Positions 8,947 to 17,151 of a stretch of DNA of 64,000 bases are shown piece after piece; position 1 is the stretch's first letter, and every line of letters begins with the position of its first letter. A model generated the notes under the pieces. That model searched no databases. It worked only from the letters and a program-made list of their open reading frames with translations, and was not told the origin of the DNA. Position numbers and translations under genes: made by a program. Source of the DNA: Chloroflexota bacterium (GTDB lineage: Bacteria; Chloroflexota; Dehalococcoidia; Bin125); contig VXQT01000025.1 of assembly GCA_009838915.1 (NCBI GenBank), positions 1 to 64,000 on the forward strand, read 5' to 3'.

Positions 8947-9135
8947 GGAGTTTCGAAGTCGCCTAGGAAGAGGATTAGATCATTCGAGACTCACCGCGCC
9001 AACCCCGAGAACTTGTTCACCGCTCCCACTCCCGATCCCTGTGCCAGCACCATTGATTCCCATTAGCTGAGCCACTTCTTCAGCACCTGGCAGCCGCTGT
9101 GGCAGTAGCTTCGGACTTAGAGACAGGATGTCTCG

Positions 9136-9297
9136 TTAGTCGGCGTTGTCTATGACCCAGACAGTAATCATGTCTCCGCTTTGGGTGACGCTGACTTGAC
9201 CAAGCAACACAGGCTGCCTCGCTTTGAAGTGGTCCTGAAGTTCATCGCGCTTGACGCCACGCAGGTCCTCTCTGAGCAAATCGTCTCTTGGGTTGAC
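9136..9297 (-). pseudogene. Short coding-like remnant or very small ORF (53 codons, no ATG; not in ORF track)
   Basis: Manual translation: VNPRDDLLREDLRGVKRDELQDHFKARQPVLLGQVSVTQSGDMITVWVIDNAD*; immediately preceded by an in-frame TGA. Confidence 0.3.
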
Positions 9298-9356
9298 TCA
9301 CCCATCCTTAGTGATGTCTAGTCAGGCAGCCATCAACTGGCCGCACGATCTCGCAA

Positions 9357-9920
9357 CTAGCAGGGTAAGTGCTTCCAGCTCCTGCGCAGGACAATTCGGT
9401 TGACGCTGCTTGGACTAACTCCGTAGAGGCAAGCCAGTTGCTTTTGGTTGAAGCGTCCCTCGGAGTGCAGCCGCCTGATTTCGCACACCTGCTGTTCATT
9501 CAGTCTTGCGGTATGGATCTCGCCGCCCTTCTGGTATCTCTCTTTGGCCATCTTGTCTTTGTGGTTCGACACTGTCGTTCCAGGGGCAAGGTGGTCAGGG
9601 TTTGCGCATCTGCGATTGTCGCAGAGATGCATGACCAATTCGGGCATCTTTGGACTGTCAACGTCGATTCCCAGTGCGACTGCCATCGCCCAGCGATGCG
9701 CGTAGCGGCGCCGGCCGTTTCGCATTCGCTGACAATAGCCATCTTTGGTTGTGCGGCCTTTGGCAGGTTTACAAGGCGAGGAGGGACGCTCACCTGGCTG
9801 CCAAGACTTCGGTCGCCATCGCCAGAGCAATCCTTGCACCGGCCTCTCCTTGTGGCTCGCGGCCGACGCGGCATCCCTGTGCCTCTCAGCAGCCTGGCGA
9901 AGCTCACTCACCTCGAACAC
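9357..9920 (-). CDS. HNH endonuclease with C-terminal HTH-like DNA-binding segment
   Basis: HLCDNRRCANPDHLAPGTTVSNHKDKMAKERYQKGGEIHTARLNEQQVCEIRRLHSEGRFNQKQLACLYGVSPSSVNRIVLRRSWKH. Confidence 0.85.
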   Translation of the reverse strand: MFEVSELRQAAERHRDAASAASHKERPVQGLLWRWRPKSWQPGERPSSPCKPAKGRTTKDGYCQRMRNGRRRYAHRWAMAVALGIDVDSPKMPELVMHLCDNRRCANPDHLAPGTTVSNHKDKMAKERYQKGGEIHTARLNEQQVCEIRRLHSEGRFNQKQLACLYGVSPSSVNRIVLRRSWKHLPC

Positions 9921-10863
9921 CCAGCTTCCCCACCAGAGTCGCCACCATGGCCATCATCGGGCAGGCCACTCCCAGTTCGCTCGCTCTCTGCACGGGTTGG
10001 CGGAAGATGGCGTCGAGTTCGAGGGGGCGGCCTTCGTTGTAGTCGATCACGGTGCTGGGGCGGTAGGCGCCCATGCCGAGGGTCTGGGTGAGGAACTGGT
10101 GGGCGATCCGGCCGCCGTCGATGCGGACGGACTCGCCGCGCGCTTCGAGGTCGGCGTTGCCGGCCGCGACGATCTCCATGATCAGCTCGTAGGCCGCGTC
10201 GTAGAGCGGCGGCTCGGTGATCACCTGGTCGACGCCGACGCCGCCGGCGATCACGCAGAGGCCGTTGAAGGGGATGTTCCAGCAGAGCTTCTCCCAGCGC
10301 GCCTTGAGCAGGCTCGGCTCGGGCCGAATCTCGACCTTGCTGCCTGCAAACAGGTCGACGCCGCGCTGCAGCTCGTCGGGGTCGTCGCCGTGGTGTCCGA
10401 GGTTGATCGCGCCGAACTCCATGTGCACGATCCGGCCGGGCTCGCCGCGGCTGACGCCGATGAATCCGAGCCCGCCGAAGAGCGACGTGCCGTCGGGCAG
10501 TTGCGCCGCGATCTCGTCGTCGACGGTGAGGCCGTTCATGATCGCGAGCACGCGCGTGTCGGCTGAGAGCAGCGGTCCGAGCAGCTTGGGGATGTCGGGG
10601 ATCGCGGTCGCTTTGAGTCCGACCAGGATCCAGTCGACGGGGCCGTGCGCGGCCAGTGCTTCGGGCGTGCGCTCGACGGTCGGGGCGTCGAGCGACAGGT
10701 CGCCGAGGTGGCTGGTCAGATTCAGCCCGCCGGACGTAACCGCGTCGTAGTCGCGGCGCATGAGGAAGCGGACGTCGTGCCCGACCTCGGCGAGTCGCAT
10801 GCCGAAGTAGCAGCCGATCGCGCCGGCGCCGACGACGGCGACTCGTTGCGGTTGTGGGTGCAA
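9904..10863 (-). CDS. 2-dehydropantoate 2-reductase (ApbA/PanE-like)
   Basis: RVAVVGAGAIGCYFGMRLAEVGHDVRFLMRRDYDAV...; KARWEKLCWNIPFNGL; ORF is open to 11175 through palindromic repeats; TTG at 10863 is a plausible start. Confidence 0.88.
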   Translation of the reverse strand: MHPQPQRVAVVGAGAIGCYFGMRLAEVGHDVRFLMRRDYDAVTSGGLNLTSHLGDLSLDAPTVERTPEALAAHGPVDWILVGLKATAIPDIPKLLGPLLSADTRVLAIMNGLTVDDEIAAQLPDGTSLFGGLGFIGVSRGEPGRIVHMEFGAINLGHHGDDPDELQRGVDLFAGSKVEIRPEPSLLKARWEKLCWNIPFNGLCVIAGGVGVDQVITEPPLYDAAYELIMEIVAAGNADLEARGESVRIDGGRIAHQFLTQTLGMGAYRPSTVIDYNEGRPLELDAIFRQPVQRASELGVACPMMAMVATLVGKLGVRGE

Positions 10864-11004
10864 GGGGAGCCCCCTCTGCCTTCGGCATCTCCCCCCGCAG
10901 AGCGGGGGGAGAGGGTGTGTGTTCTGGCTCGTCTCCCCCCGCAGAGCGGGGGGAGAGAATGTGTGTGTTCTGGCACGTCTTCCTCCGCAGAGCGGGGGGA
11001 GAGT
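10864..11004. repeat. Palindromic repeat locally present as three consecutive hairpin units
   Basis: ctccccccgcagagcggggggagag / tctccccccgcagagcggggggagag / cctccgcagagcggggggagag separated by near-identical tgtgtgttctggc(t/a)cgtct. Confidence 0.9.
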
Positions 11005-11014
11005 GAGTGGCTGA

Positions 11015-12193
11015 CTAGTCCCCGGCGGCGGACTGGGCCTGGAGCGGCTCGACCATGCGGTCGATGCGGAAGAGGCCCAGGTTGTGCTCGGTGCGGCGGT
11101 GCATGCTGAGGTCGGCGAGCGCCTCGCCGATGGCCGGGGCGAACTTGAAGCCGTGGCCCGAGCAGGGGCTGGCAATGACGATGTTGGGCCGCTTGGGGTG
11201 GATGTCGATCAGGAAATGGTGGTCGGGCGTGTGCGTGTAGAGACATGTCTCTGCGCGCAACAACGTCCCCGAGACGTCGGGGAACGTGTTGGCGAGGAAC
11301 TCGCGCACGCGGCGCTCGTCTGTCTCGGTGATCTCTCGGCTGTAGCCCGACGGATCGACCGTCTCCAGCGGTTGGTGCAGTCCCAGCTTGAAGCCCTTGC
11401 CGACATTGGGGAATCCGTAACCCGTGTCAGTCTCGCTGCGCTGCCACATCCAGAAGGGGATCGCGCCCAGCTCGAAGTGAGCGGGATTGGCGCGCGCCTC
11501 GAACCAGTACATCACCTGGCGGGTGACGTTGAGCGGCAGGTTGAGCTTGCCCAGCAGTCCCGCGTTCCATGCGCCCGAGGTAACGACCATGCGCTCGGCC
11601 TCGTACGTGCCGCGCGCGGTCTGGATCCTGACCGGCGATTCGAGGTCGTCCATCTCGATCGGCAGCCAGCGATCGACCGGCTCGTCGAAGTGCAGGTCCG
11701 CGCCGTGCGCGGCGGCCTGGTCGAGCTGACCGTTGAGCGCGGTATCGATGTCCAGCATCCCGGCGCGTTGCTCCAGCACGCCAACGAGGTCGTCGGTGAC
11801 GTGGATGCCCGGGTAGCGTCGGCGCAGCTCGGCGGCGTCCATCTGCTCAACGGCGATGTCGTGCTCGCGTGCGCTGTCGACGACACCCTGGACGAGGTCG
11901 TTGCCTTCCGGTCCCAGCGAGAGCGCGCCAGTCTGCGTGAAGATCGGCTGTCCGACGAGATCGGACAGTTCGTCCCAGAGTTCGTAGGCGCGGCGGACGA
12001 AGGGCACATAGGACGGGCCCTCGGTGTAGGCCTCGCGGATGCCTCGGCTGTCGCCGTGGGTCGAGCCGAACAGGTGCGGCGGTCGGAAGCGGTCGAAGCC
12101 GATCACCCGCTGTCCGCGCCGAGCCAGGTGCCAGGCCGCGGCAGAACCCATCGCTCCGAGTCCGACAACGGCGACGTCATATCTCTCAGGCAT
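11015..12193 (-). CDS. FAD-dependent N-methyl amino acid oxidase (monomeric sarcosine oxidase / N-methyltryptophan oxidase-like)
   Basis: YDVAVVGLGAMGSAAAWHLARRGQRVIGFDRF...GSTHGDSRGIREAY; SPCSGHGFKFAPAIGE. Confidence 0.92.
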   Translation of the reverse strand: MPERYDVAVVGLGAMGSAAAWHLARRGQRVIGFDRFRPPHLFGSTHGDSRGIREAYTEGPSYVPFVRRAYELWDELSDLVGQPIFTQTGALSLGPEGNDLVQGVVDSAREHDIAVEQMDAAELRRRYPGIHVTDDLVGVLEQRAGMLDIDTALNGQLDQAAAHGADLHFDEPVDRWLPIEMDDLESPVRIQTARGTYEAERMVVTSGAWNAGLLGKLNLPLNVTRQVMYWFEARANPAHFELGAIPFWMWQRSETDTGYGFPNVGKGFKLGLHQPLETVDPSGYSREITETDERRVREFLANTFPDVSGTLLRAETCLYTHTPDHHFLIDIHPKRPNIVIASPCSGHGFKFAPAIGEALADLSMHRRTEHNLGLFRIDRMVEPLQAQSAAGD

Positions 12194-12288
12194 ACTCGCA
12201 CCCTCCTCATCGGTGTCGCCATGATATCCACCGCCTCCTGGCCAACTTCAGATCTCTGGCGTTCATGGTCCACGCATAGACTTGCGCA

Positions 12289-13347
12289 ATGCGCGGGTTC
12301 GCAATCCTGACCGGACTGGTTGCTCTGGCGACAATCTTGGTGGCTTGCCGCGACGAAGTACCCACCGATGTACCCGAGCCGGAATCGGCCTCTCAGCCGC
12401 AGGCGGTCCAAGAGGCGAGGGACGTCGACGATTCGCTCTGTGTGTTGCTCGACCCGCTGGTTAACAGGGGCAGGGGACTGCGGGGAGTGAGCGCCTACAG
12501 CGCCGTGGCCGAGGCTATCGAGGAGGGAGCAGCCGTCAACGTGCGCTGCGCCGGCGGCGAGTCGCCGCTGCACTACGCAGCGGCCAGCCAGGGCGCGCCC
12601 GTGGTCGAGTTGCTGCTGGAACACGGCGCCGACGTGCATGCGGTCAACAGCGCTGGCGAGACGCCGTTGATTTATGGCGTTGTTCTCGTCGCCGGTCTCG
12701 ACACCAACAATTCCGTGCTGGAAGCACTGTTGGACGCCGGTGCGGATGTCAACGCCACGAAGGAGTTCGGACAATCCGCCTTGCACATCGCCGCATTGGC
12801 AGGCAGATCTAATGCGCTGGCAACCCTTCTGGCTTACGGGCCCGACTTGGGCTCGGTCGACAGCGGCGGCCGCACCGCCTTGCACTACGCCGCAATCCAA
12901 ACCGTAACCGCGGAGCCGGCGCGCCTACTGCTGGAAGCCGGCCTCGCTCCGAGTGCCACCGCGGCCGACGGCACGACTCCCCTGCACTTCGCTGCGGACT
13001 ATGGCAATGCAGAAGTCGCCCGTTTGCTGCTCCGGGCAGGCGCGGACGCGAATCCCATCAACGAAGTCGGCATGAGTCCGCTGCACTACGCGGCTCCCGA
13101 GGGCGGCGCGGCATTGATCCGTGTCCTCCTGGAACACGGCGCCGATCCGAATATCCGAGACACGGATGGTCGAACCGCATTGCATATCGCAGCCCGCCAG
13201 AACCCGCTGTCGGCGGTCGCGGAACTGTTGCTCGACGCCGGCGCCGACCCATCGGCGCTGGACAGGCATGGCAACACTGCCTGCGACGTGTTGAATCGCT
13301 ACCTCTCCGATCCTGAGACCCGAGAGCGCATCTGCGATCTCAGCTAG
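12289..13347 (+). CDS. Ankyrin-repeat lipoprotein
   Basis: Signal peptide with lipobox (LATILVAC); repeated G.(T/S)(P/A)LH.AA.....(V/A).LLL..GAD.N units. Confidence 0.93.
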   Translation: MRGFAILTGLVALATILVACRDEVPTDVPEPESASQPQAVQEARDVDDSLCVLLDPLVNRGRGLRGVSAYSAVAEAIEEGAAVNVRCAGGESPLHYAAASQGAPVVELLLEHGADVHAVNSAGETPLIYGVVLVAGLDTNNSVLEALLDAGADVNATKEFGQSALHIAALAGRSNALATLLAYGPDLGSVDSGGRTALHYAAIQTVTAEPARLLLEAGLAPSATAADGTTPLHFAADYGNAEVARLLLRAGADANPINEVGMSPLHYAAPEGGAALIRVLLEHGADPNIRDTDGRTALHIAARQNPLSAVAELLLDAGADPSALDRHGNTACDVLNRYLSDPETRERICDLS

Positions 13348-13786
13348 CCGCTGCAGAGCCGGCCTGCGATTTCATCTCCGATGCGACCTGCGACATTGAG
13401 TTGTGCTCCCAGTAGAGCACGTGCTCGACGTGTTCCCGGATTGACCACTCGTCGTTGGGGGCCTTGGCGTCCAGCAGGGCATCGTCCATGTGCAGGAGTT
13501 GGCCGACGAGCTCGGCGCGCTGGAAGATGAGGTCGCGGGTCAAGTGCGAGAGCGGCGACTCCTGCATCTGCTTCGCCGTGTATCGCGCGGTCGAGACGGC
13601 GCCGGCGTGCATCCGGTCGTGTTCGGCGTTGTGGACCAGCAGGCGTCGGACGCCGCCGTTCATCGCGCAGCCGTGGTCGGTTGGGAACGACAGGTCGTCG
13701 TCCGAGAGGCCGGAGAGCTGCTCAATCGTGTCGGTCAACTGGCGCAGCAGCTTGAGCGCGAGTTCGGTGGATTCGTTCATTGGCAT
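13340..13786 (-). CDS. DinB-like four-helix-bundle protein
   Basis: 148 aa; LLVHNAEHDRMHAGAVSTAR ... NDEWSIREHVEHVLYWEH, DinB-like His pattern; convergent 8-bp overlap with 12289-13347. Confidence 0.65.
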   Translation of the reverse strand: MPMNESTELALKLLRQLTDTIEQLSGLSDDDLSFPTDHGCAMNGGVRRLLVHNAEHDRMHAGAVSTARYTAKQMQESPLSHLTRDLIFQRAELVGQLLHMDDALLDAKAPNDEWSIREHVEHVLYWEHNSMSQVASEMKSQAGSAAAS

Positions 13787-13805
13787 AGTGGTCTCCTCCT
13801 CTGAT

Positions 13806-13840
13806 CCCCTCTCCCTTGAGGGAGAGGGCTAGGGTGAGGG
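13806..13840. repeat. Palindromic repeat family B; overlaps the 3' end of the minus-strand hydrolase
   Basis: cccctctcccttgagggagagggctagggtgaggg; same motif at 35643-35676. Confidence 0.85.
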
Positions 13841-14869
13841 TGTCCCGGCGAGGAACTCCAGCAGCGTCCGGTTGGTGAAGTCAGGCGCTTCCTCGGGGAA
13901 GAAGTGGCCGGCGCCGGGGACGCCGACGGCGGTCAGGTCGGGAAAGTACATCGAGAACTGGTCGAAGAACGGGTTGCCCGAGGGCGTGTCGGCGCTGATG
14001 TTCCCATCGGGCGCGAGGCGGGCATTGCCGTACATCCACAGCGCGGGCTTGTCGAAGCGCTTGTGCCGGTCCTCGGGGCCGTACTCCATGAACTCGCGGC
14101 CCCATGGGTGGTCGTTGAGTCCGCGCCGCCAGACTTCGCCGACTAACGCCGATGTCAACCGCTCGCATCGGTAGCCGCCATCGACGTTCGCATCCGGACG
14201 CATCCGGTGGAACGGCAGCGCGTGGCGGTAGTAGGAGATCGCAGCGGCGTGTGAGTCGGGGTCGGAGAAGGCCTGCTTGTAGACCTCGACATCCTCATCG
14301 GTGGCCCAGCGATTCTGCGTCAGCCGTCGTCCGGACACGTTCCAGGGCGAGGCGGGCCAGCCGGGCAGCTCGGGGTTGGACTGGCCGGTGAAGATCGTCT
14401 CGATGAACTGCTGGTGATACTCCGCGAAAAAGTGCTCGGGCAGCGGCCGCGCCTTGAACCAGAAGCCGTGGATCGCGGCCGGCGTCCACACGGTGCAGAG
14501 CGTGTCCATCAGCGCCGTCCGCGAGACGCGATCCTGGTAGTCGATTACGAGCTTGAATCCGATGATCCCGCCCCAGTCGTGTCCGACCACCGCCGCCTGC
14601 TCCACGTCGAAGTGGTCGAGCACGCCGACCATATCGGCCGCCAGGGTCGCCCTCGATACCGGTCCCGGCGGCTTGTCGGAGTCGCCAAAGCCTCGGGTGT
14701 CGGGAACGATCACCCGGTAGCCGGCGTCGACCAGCGCCGGAACCTGGTAGCGCCACTCATACGAGGTCTCGGGGAAGCCGTGGATCAGCAGAACGGGCGG
14801 CCCGTCGGACGGCCCGTCGGTGGTGACGCTGATCCGGATCCCGTTGGAATCGACGCGCTGGGTCTCCAT
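13829..14869 (-). CDS. Alpha/beta-hydrolase (epoxide hydrolase / haloalkane dehalogenase-like)
   Basis: PPVLLIHGFPETSYEWRYQVPALVDAGYRVIVPDTRGFGDSDKP...VVGHDWGG; C-terminal H in GAGHFFPEEAP. Confidence 0.9.
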   Translation of the reverse strand: METQRVDSNGIRISVTTDGPSDGPPVLLIHGFPETSYEWRYQVPALVDAGYRVIVPDTRGFGDSDKPPGPVSRATLAADMVGVLDHFDVEQAAVVGHDWGGIIGFKLVIDYQDRVSRTALMDTLCTVWTPAAIHGFWFKARPLPEHFFAEYHQQFIETIFTGQSNPELPGWPASPWNVSGRRLTQNRWATDEDVEVYKQAFSDPDSHAAAISYYRHALPFHRMRPDANVDGGYRCERLTSALVGEVWRRGLNDHPWGREFMEYGPEDRHKRFDKPALWMYGNARLAPDGNISADTPSGNPFFDQFSMYFPDLTAVGVPGAGHFFPEEAPDFTNRTLLEFLAGTPSP

Positions 14870-14943
14870 CGGCGGCTCCGATCGCTATATCGAGCAGGCT
14901 AGCGCGGGCAGTGACCGGGGTCGTCAGCGGCAAGACTCAGCGA

Positions 14944-15921
14944 TCAGTCGAAGGCCGGCAGGACCTCGTTGACGACGCGGTCGTAGGCCGACTGCTGGTC
15001 GTAGCCGACGAGGCGGAGCGTGATCGTGGTGGCGCCGGCGTCGATGTAGGACTGGATGCTTGCGATGCACTGCTCGGGCGTGCCCATCGCGACCCACAGA
15101 CCGAGCATCTCGTCGGAGTACTCGGTGTTGTAGTAGGCCTCGAGGTAGCGGCGCGATTCGGCCAGCGCGGCGTCGCGATCGTCGTTGACGTTGATGTTGT
15201 AGTAGATGCAGACCTCGAAATCATCGGGCAACTCGCGGCCTTCCTCGTCCGCGTAGCGGCGGATGTCGGCCATGTACTCCTCGACGATCGCGGGCGGCTG
15301 GAAGGTGGTCATCCAGCCGTCGCCCAGGCGCGCGGTGCGGCGCAGGCCGGCCTCGCGGTTGCGCTTGAGGTCGGGACGTGGATTGGACGTGACCCAGATC
15401 GGGATTGGACGCTGGACCGAGCGCGGTTCGATCGTGACGTTGTCGAAGTCGTTGTACTCGCCGTGGTACGAGACGTTCTCTTCGGATGTGAGCAGGCGCA
15501 TGACCTCGATCGCTTCCTCCATCCGCTTCATCCGCGACTCGGGCGCGACGCAGAAGGCGTCGAACTCGTGCAGCATGTCGCCGCCGCCGGGCGCGGCCTG
15601 TCCCATGCAGGCGGCGAAGATGGCGCGGCCGTTGGACATGAAGTCGAGCGAGGCATACTGGTAGGCGAGCAGCAGCGCGTCGCGCAGCGGGGTCGAGGCG
15701 AAGCAGGCGGGCCCGATGCGGACGCGGTCGGTCACGACAGCGAGCGCCGACATCAGGTTGAGCGCGTCCAGCCGAGGCTTGGCCAGGATCGAGTCGCCGA
15801 CCCAGATCGAGTCCCAGCGCTCGTCGGCGTCGGCGCGCTGCGCGAGGGCGATCATGTCGTCGAGTGTCGATGCCCCGGTGACGACGCCGCGGTTGGAGAG
15901 TGTGAGTCCAAAGTTGACCAT
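14944..15921 (-). CDS. LLM class flavin-dependent oxidoreductase
   Basis: MVNFGLTLSNRGVVTGASTLDDMIALAQRADADERWDSIWVGDSILAKPRLDALNLMSALAVVTDRVRIGPACFASTPLRDALLLAYQ; internal ATG 15921 chosen over longer ORF. Confidence 0.9.
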   Translation of the reverse strand: MVNFGLTLSNRGVVTGASTLDDMIALAQRADADERWDSIWVGDSILAKPRLDALNLMSALAVVTDRVRIGPACFASTPLRDALLLAYQYASLDFMSNGRAIFAACMGQAAPGGGDMLHEFDAFCVAPESRMKRMEEAIEVMRLLTSEENVSYHGEYNDFDNVTIEPRSVQRPIPIWVTSNPRPDLKRNREAGLRRTARLGDGWMTTFQPPAIVEEYMADIRRYADEEGRELPDDFEVCIYYNINVNDDRDAALAESRRYLEAYYNTEYSDEMLGLWVAMGTPEQCIASIQSYIDAGATTITLRLVGYDQQSAYDRVVNEVLPAFD

Positions 15922-15976
15922 GGCAGAACTCCCGTCATGCAGAGGCAGGGTAAGGAACTGAGGATGGAGCCTGCGT

Positions 15977-16936
15977 TCAGACGAACGCGGGCAGGACTTC
16001 TTCCGAGATACGCCGATACTGCGTCGTCTGGTCGCCGCTGCAGATGCGCAGGAGCACCGAGGTCGCGCCGGCGTCGATGTAGCGCTGAATGTCCTCGACG
16101 GCTTGCTCCGGCGGGCCGTACGAGCACCAGCGGCGGACCATCGCCTCGGAGTGGTCGAGGAAGTAGTAGTCGTCGAGGAAGCGCTTGGCCTCGGCATAGG
16201 CGGCGTCACGGTCGTCGTCGATCATGACCGAGTGGAACGCGACCACGTCGAAGTCGTCGGGCAACTCGCGTCCCGATTCGTCGGCATAGCGGCGGATGTC
16301 GGCCAGATACTCGCCGAGAAGATCGGGCGTGAGCGTGGTCGACATCCAGCCGTCGCCAAGGCGGGCGACTCGGCTGAGGCCGCGCTCTCGGTTGCGTGCG
16401 TCGTGGGGACTGGGGTTGGAGACAATCAGGATCGGGATCGGCCGCTGGATCGAGTGCGGCTCAATCGTCAGATTGTCGAAGTCGTTGTACTTGCCGTGGT
16501 AGGACGCGTCGTCCACCGAGGTCAGGAGGCGAACAATCTCAATCGCCTCCTCCATCCGTCCCGACCTAGTTATGGGGGGGATGCAAAAGTGGTCGAACTC
16601 GGACGCGTCGGCGGCGCCCATGCAGGCGGCGAATGTGAGCCGACCATTGGAGATCACATCAATCGCCGCAAGCTGATAGGCGAGCAGGATCGGAGGGCGC
16701 ACCGGAGTTGTGGCGAAGCATCCAGGCCCGATGCGCACCCGCTCGGTGCGGGCCGCGAGCGCGCTCATCAAGGACAGAGCATCCAGTCGAGGCTTGGCTG
16801 TGATCGAGTCGCCAACCCAGACCGAAGTCCAACGCTCGTCCTCGTCGACGAGGCGGGCAAGGTCGTACATCTCCTCCAGCGAGGAATCGCCGGTGACAAC
16901 GCCGCGGTTGGTCAAGGTGAGGCCGAAGTTGACCAT
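15977..16936 (-). CDS. LLM class flavin-dependent oxidoreductase
   Basis: MVNFGLTLTNRGVVTGDSSLEEMYDLARLVDEDERWTSVWVGDSITAKPRLDALSLMSALAARTERVRIGPGCF; tandem paralogue of 14944-15921. Confidence 0.9.
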   Translation of the reverse strand: MVNFGLTLTNRGVVTGDSSLEEMYDLARLVDEDERWTSVWVGDSITAKPRLDALSLMSALAARTERVRIGPGCFATTPVRPPILLAYQLAAIDVISNGRLTFAACMGAADASEFDHFCIPPITRSGRMEEAIEIVRLLTSVDDASYHGKYNDFDNLTIEPHSIQRPIPILIVSNPSPHDARNRERGLSRVARLGDGWMSTTLTPDLLGEYLADIRRYADESGRELPDDFDVVAFHSVMIDDDRDAAYAEAKRFLDDYYFLDHSEAMVRRWCSYGPPEQAVEDIQRYIDAGATSVLLRICSGDQTTQYRRISEEVLPAFV

Positions 16937-17151
16937 GGGTGCGCTCCAGTTCAAAGGACAACGTACTCCAATCTCCACCGTTTGACAGACATCTAGTGGC
17001 CATACCTGATTCTGTGATCTACATCACGGGGAATCTCCTCTTCGCCATGCTTGAGGGGAGGACTCAGCAGATGCGCGCTCAACTCAACGTCTTCTGGCAC
17101 ACGCCGGAACCGCACTGTCTCAGTCGCTTCCGCGCTCGCCTCGGGACGCTT

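Noticed and set aside
10864-11004. Short repeat array considered as CRISPR
   Set aside because: Spacers are nearly identical, units are perfect palindromes of an interspersed family, only three units, and no cas genes.
14944-16209. Extended N-terminus (MTPPMPRPSASSTTTTSS...) of the LLM gene at 14944
   Set aside because: Extension is out-of-frame read-through of the upstream paralogue; conserved MVNFGLTL start at 15921 matches the neighbouring copy.
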